Source: an uncultured Pelagibacteraceae bacterium
GTDB taxonomy: Bacteria > Pseudomonadota > Alphaproteobacteria > Pelagibacterales > Pelagibacteraceae
NCBI GenBank assembly: GCA_902583345.1
Contig: CACHVT010000011.1
Coordinates: forward strand, 1-35,520
DNA length: 35,520 nucleotides
Reading direction: 5' to 3'
Positions within the stretch are counted from its first letter, which is position 1. Each line of letters starts with the position of its first letter. Below the pieces are notes generated by a model, which saw only the letters and a list, made by a program, of their open reading frames with translations, did not search any database and was not told the DNA's origin. Both the position numbers and the translations under genes were made by a program. Positions 32,576-35,520 of the stretch are shown here, piece by piece.

Positions 32576-34552
32576 TTATGATATTATTAAATTCTGTTTA
32601 AAAACTTTTTCTCTTTCTTCATGACGATCAATTATCAATTTAAATAATTTTTTAGCCATTGGAGCAGCTGTTGTACTTCCTGATCCACCATGCTCAACAA
32701 TAATACTTAGAGCGTAACGTGGATTTTTATAAGGTCCGAAAGCAATGTATAATGCATGATCTCTATCTTCATAAGGCATATCTTTTGCCTTGAGTTCTAA
32801 TTCTCTTTGTCTTTCAGTTATTTTTTTTACTTGAGCTGTTCCAGTTTTTCCCGCAAATTGATATTTTTTATCATCAAATCTTGATGCAAAAGAAGTTCCC
32901 ATTACCTCGTTAGTTGACCCCCACATTGCTTCTAGTATAAATTTGATATTTTCTTGATTTCTATAAAGAATTTTATGTTGGTTTTTTTCTGTACTTAGAA
33001 AATTTCTTGCTTTTATTATTGGAGAAATAGTTGTGTCTTCATCTTCTATTTTTTTATTGGCCATAATTTCTATTTTGCTTTTAATAACTTCAAAAGAATC
33101 TTGATTTTTCTCAGCTTTAATTCTGGGATAAATTTTATATCCTCCGTTTGCGAGCTGGGCAGTCATCAAGCACAGTTGTAATGGAGTTGTCTGAATATAT
33201 CCTTGACCAATTCCAGTAATTAAAGTTTCACCCAAAACCCATCCTAAGCCGAGATTGTCTTTTTTCCATTTAGTGCTTGGAACTAAACCTTTCTTTTCAT
33301 CAATAAATGTTTGTCCGAAAACCTTTTCTCCTAGTCCAAATTTCAGCGCTGTTTTATTTAGTCGATCAACTCCTAGTTTTCTTGCAATTTCATAAAAGTA
33401 GGTATCACAAGACTGTTTAATTGCATTTCTTAAATCCATATATCCATGTCCTTTTTTTTTCCAGCAGTGATAAGCTTGGCCGTACATTTCCATTTTTCCT
33501 GTACATTTAACTTTAAATTTTGGAGAAATAACGTTGTTTTCTAATGCAGATAGAGCGACCAAAGGCTTAATTGTCGAACCTGGTGAATATAATCCTGCAA
33601 CTGTTTTATTTATTAAAGGTTTTAATGGATTTTCCATAATTTTTTGCCAGTCTTCTTGACTTATTCCATACAAAAATAAATTTGGATTAAAAGAAGGTGA
33701 TGAATGCATAGCTATTATATCACCTGTATAAATATCCATGACACTTATCGATCCAGATTTATCTGCAAGTAATTCATTTGAAAGTTTTTGAACCTCGGTA
33801 TCAATGGTTAATCTAATGTTCTTTCCTTTTTTACCTTCTAAAAAATCTATTTGATTTATTCTTTTTCCATATGCGTTAACTTCATATCTTTGAATTCCAT
33901 TAGATCCAATCAAATCATTTTCAAAAGCTTTTTCCAATCCAATTTTTCCCACTCTTAAACCTGGTACATGATTTTTTTTAATTATTTCATTATTTGCTAA
34001 ATCACTTGGACTAGCTTGTGCAACATAACCTAAAACATGAGTAAAGTTCTCATTATGAGGATAACTTCTAGCTACAGATAAAACTGGTTTTGCTCCAACT
34101 AGCTCATGAAGATAAAAATTTACTTTAGAAAATTGATCCCAGCTTAAATTTTCAGAAACTACTAATGTTTCCCAAGGTTTCTGTGATTTTTTTTTTTTTA
34201 CAATTTTTTCGAATTGTTTTTCACTCAAATCTAAAATATCTTTTAATCTTACCATTAAATATTTAAAATCTTCAACCTGCTCTGGAACTACATGAAGTTG
34301 ATATACTTTAAGATTGCCAGCAATAGTATTTCCAAAAAAATCTGTGAACTCTCCGCGCTCAGGAGGCAACTTCCATTCTCTTAGTCGATTTTTATCTGAT
34401 AAAGTTAAATATTTTTTATTTTGATTTATTTGTAAAGTAAATAATCTTGCAACAATTCCTGAAAAAACTACTATCTTTGCCGCTGAAAAAATGAACATTC
34501 TTCTATTTATAGTATTTAATTTTTTGAAACTTGTATCACTTCCACTAATCAT
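32576..34552 (-). CDS. mrdA: Penicillin-binding protein 2 (elongation transpeptidase)
   Basis: 658 aa. A cytoplasmic tail and one membrane helix (about 19-41) lead to a PBP dimerisation region (about 60-230) and the transpeptidase domain. Active-site motifs: SPGSTIKP with Ser326 and Lys329, SCD (381-383) as the SxN-type motif typical of PBP2, and KTGTAQ from Lys569. It crosslinks peptidoglycan during cell elongation with RodA. It overlaps mreD by 8 bases. Confidence 0.95.
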   Translation of the reverse strand: MISGSDTSFKKLNTINRRMFIFSAAKIVVFSGIVARLFTLQINQNKKYLTLSDKNRLREWKLPPERGEFTDFFGNTIAGNLKVYQLHVVPEQVEDFKYLMVRLKDILDLSEKQFEKIVKKKKSQKPWETLVVSENLSWDQFSKVNFYLHELVGAKPVLSVARSYPHNENFTHVLGYVAQASPSDLANNEIIKKNHVPGLRVGKIGLEKAFENDLIGSNGIQRYEVNAYGKRINQIDFLEGKKGKNIRLTIDTEVQKLSNELLADKSGSISVMDIYTGDIIAMHSSPSFNPNLFLYGISQEDWQKIMENPLKPLINKTVAGLYSPGSTIKPLVALSALENNVISPKFKVKCTGKMEMYGQAYHCWKKKGHGYMDLRNAIKQSCDTYFYEIARKLGVDRLNKTALKFGLGEKVFGQTFIDEKKGLVPSTKWKKDNLGLGWVLGETLITGIGQGYIQTTPLQLCLMTAQLANGGYKIYPRIKAEKNQDSFEVIKSKIEIMANKKIEDEDTTISPIIKARNFLSTEKNQHKILYRNQENIKFILEAMWGSTNEVMGTSFASRFDDKKYQFAGKTGTAQVKKITERQRELELKAKDMPYEDRDHALYIAFGPYKNPRYALSIIVEHGGSGSTTAAPMAKKLFKLIIDRHEEREKVFKQNLIIS

Positions 34553-35066
34553 TTTGCTCAGTTCCTCTAATCAATTGTTGATAAAATTTAAATAGGTTTG
34601 CGAAAATAATATATAAGAAAAATGTAAAAACTATATTTATAGCAATATCTAAATAATTTATTTTTAATTTAAAGAATAAAATTAATATTAAGTAACTTAA
34701 TGAGTTAACAACTAAAACTGCAAATAAAAAAAATAGCCAATCTTTTAAAACATTTGGTCTTAAAGTAATATTTCTTAAATACGCGGCAAAACCACAAATA
34801 AAAAGATAAGTAAAACTACTTATGCCTAATGGAAAACCAATAATGACATCATTTATAAGACCTGCAAAAAATATTAATCCATACCCTAAATATTCCGGTT
34901 TTTTTAAACTCCAATAAAAAATTAATATGAAGGGAAAATTAAAAGAAAAGTATGCAAAATTTAAGTAGTTAAAATCAAATTCATTTAAAACAGCAATATA
35001 CAAAAATAAAATTGGCCCCAATTCTAACAATTTATTTAAAAAATTTAATTTTCCTATTTTGCTCAT
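34545..35066 (-). CDS. mreD: Rod-shape protein MreD
   Basis: 173 aa, five to six hydrophobic helices, very A/T-rich. The pattern GPILFLYIAVLNEFDF, PFILIFYWSLKKPEYLGYG, FFAGLINDVIIGFPLGISSF is typical of MreD, and the gene order with mreC and mrdA confirms it. It is an inner-membrane part of the elongasome. It is coupled to mreC by TAATG. Confidence 0.92.
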   Translation of the reverse strand: MSKIGKLNFLNKLLELGPILFLYIAVLNEFDFNYLNFAYFSFNFPFILIFYWSLKKPEYLGYGLIFFAGLINDVIIGFPLGISSFTYLFICGFAAYLRNITLRPNVLKDWLFFLFAVLVVNSLSYLILILFFKLKINYLDIAINIVFTFFLYIIFANLFKFYQQLIRGTEQND

Positions 35067-35520
35067 TAATTGTTCTCTTTTTCGAAAGCTACAACTTTTA
35101 CAAATTTGAGTTGTGAAAAATCTGAGTGATAGTTTACTTTTTTTTTATTTAAAATTTCTCCGATAGGTATTCCTGATTTAAATATAGCACCAGATCCTGA
35201 GGTATAAACTGAACTTCCAGCTTTAATTAAAATCTCTTCTTTTGAATATTGTATAATGCCATCATTTTTTCCTGTACCTGAAAGTATAGACTGATATCCC
35301 TCGGGTTCTATTATAACTGGGATTTTACTATTTAGGTCTGATAGCAACAAAACTCTCGATGTTGTAAAATTAACCTCTACAACTTTTCCAACAAGAAATT
35401 CACCATCTAAAACAGCCATTCCTAATTTTATATTATTTTTACTTCCTTTATTGATAATTATTGATCTAAGAAAAGGACTTTGCTTGTCTATTAATACTTT
35501 TGCAACGATTTCATCTGATA
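35066..35520 (-). CDS. mreC: Rod-shape protein MreC (partial, cut by right edge)
   Basis: The reading frame is open through 35520, so the N-terminus is outside the window. The visible part reads, in order, ATIE-type strands including SPFLRSIIINKG and NIKLGMAVLDGEFLVGKV, then SRVLLLSDLNSKIPVII and LIKAGSSVYTSGSGAIFKSG IPIGEI, which is the periplasmic beta-rich core of MreC. It links the cytoskeletal MreB to PBP2. The internal Met at 35419 is not the true start. mreB is expected just beyond the right edge. Confidence 0.93.
   Translation of the reverse strand, partial: SDEIVAKVLIDKQSPFLRSIIINKGSKNNIKLGMAVLDGEFLVGKVVEVNFTTSRVLLLSDLNSKIPVIIEPEGYQSILSGTGKNDGIIQYSKEEILIKAGSSVYTSGSGAIFKSGIPIGEILNKKKVNYHSDFSQLKFVKVVAFEKENN

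Overview
The window is very AT-rich, densely packed DNA from what looks like a streamlined Gram-negative bacterium. Low GC, one-base TAATG overlaps, lysine-heavy proteins and the gene content suggest a Pelagibacterales (SAR11)-like or other AT-rich marine alphaproteobacterium; this placement is inference. About 30 genes are supported. No rRNA, tRNA, CRISPR array, transposase or integrase gene was seen.

Layout. (1) 1-3903, minus strand: a major type IV pilin, a second pilin, a TPR protein with an outer-membrane barrel, and a FecR-domain protein cut by the left edge. (2) 4077-4789, plus: an anti-anti-sigma factor (STAS) and an anti-sigma kinase. (3) 4786-12980, minus: the pilus assembly operon in the order pilM-pilN fusion, pilO, pilP, lipoprotein secretin, extension ATPase, platform protein. 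(4) 12981-13512: a 532-bp gene-free region with eight copies of an 11-bp repeat, most neighbouring copies 21 bp apart, and a 20-bp perfect inverted repeat. (5) 13513-19186: a possible accessory cassette with an MFS exporter and HTH regulator (minus), divergent from an autotransporter-like surface protein and a membrane-anchored sulfatase/LTA-synthase-like protein (plus). (6) 19303-20583, minus: a GAF-PP2C phosphatase of the SpoIIE/RsbU type. (7) 20747-21714, plus: prepilin peptidase and a small membrane protein. (8) 21715-31339, minus: retraction ATPase PilT, minor pilins FimU/PilV/PilW/PilX, an unknown exported protein, and the tip adhesin PilY1. (9) 31451-35520, minus: the elongation operon mreC (partial), mreD, mrdA (PBP2), rodA.

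The genes give a nearly complete retractable type IV pilus in under 30 kb: pilins, processing peptidase, both ATPases, platform, alignment complex, secretin and tip adhesin. A partner-switching module (STAS, kinase, PP2C phosphatase) is split across the same region and could control it. The most unusual items are the phased repeat array upstream of the pilus operon, a CCTA-N3-TAGG dyad shared by that array and the regulator's own promoter region, the PilM-PilN fusion with an extra N-terminal domain, and an autotransporter-like barrel followed by a coiled coil and a C-terminal transmembrane helix.
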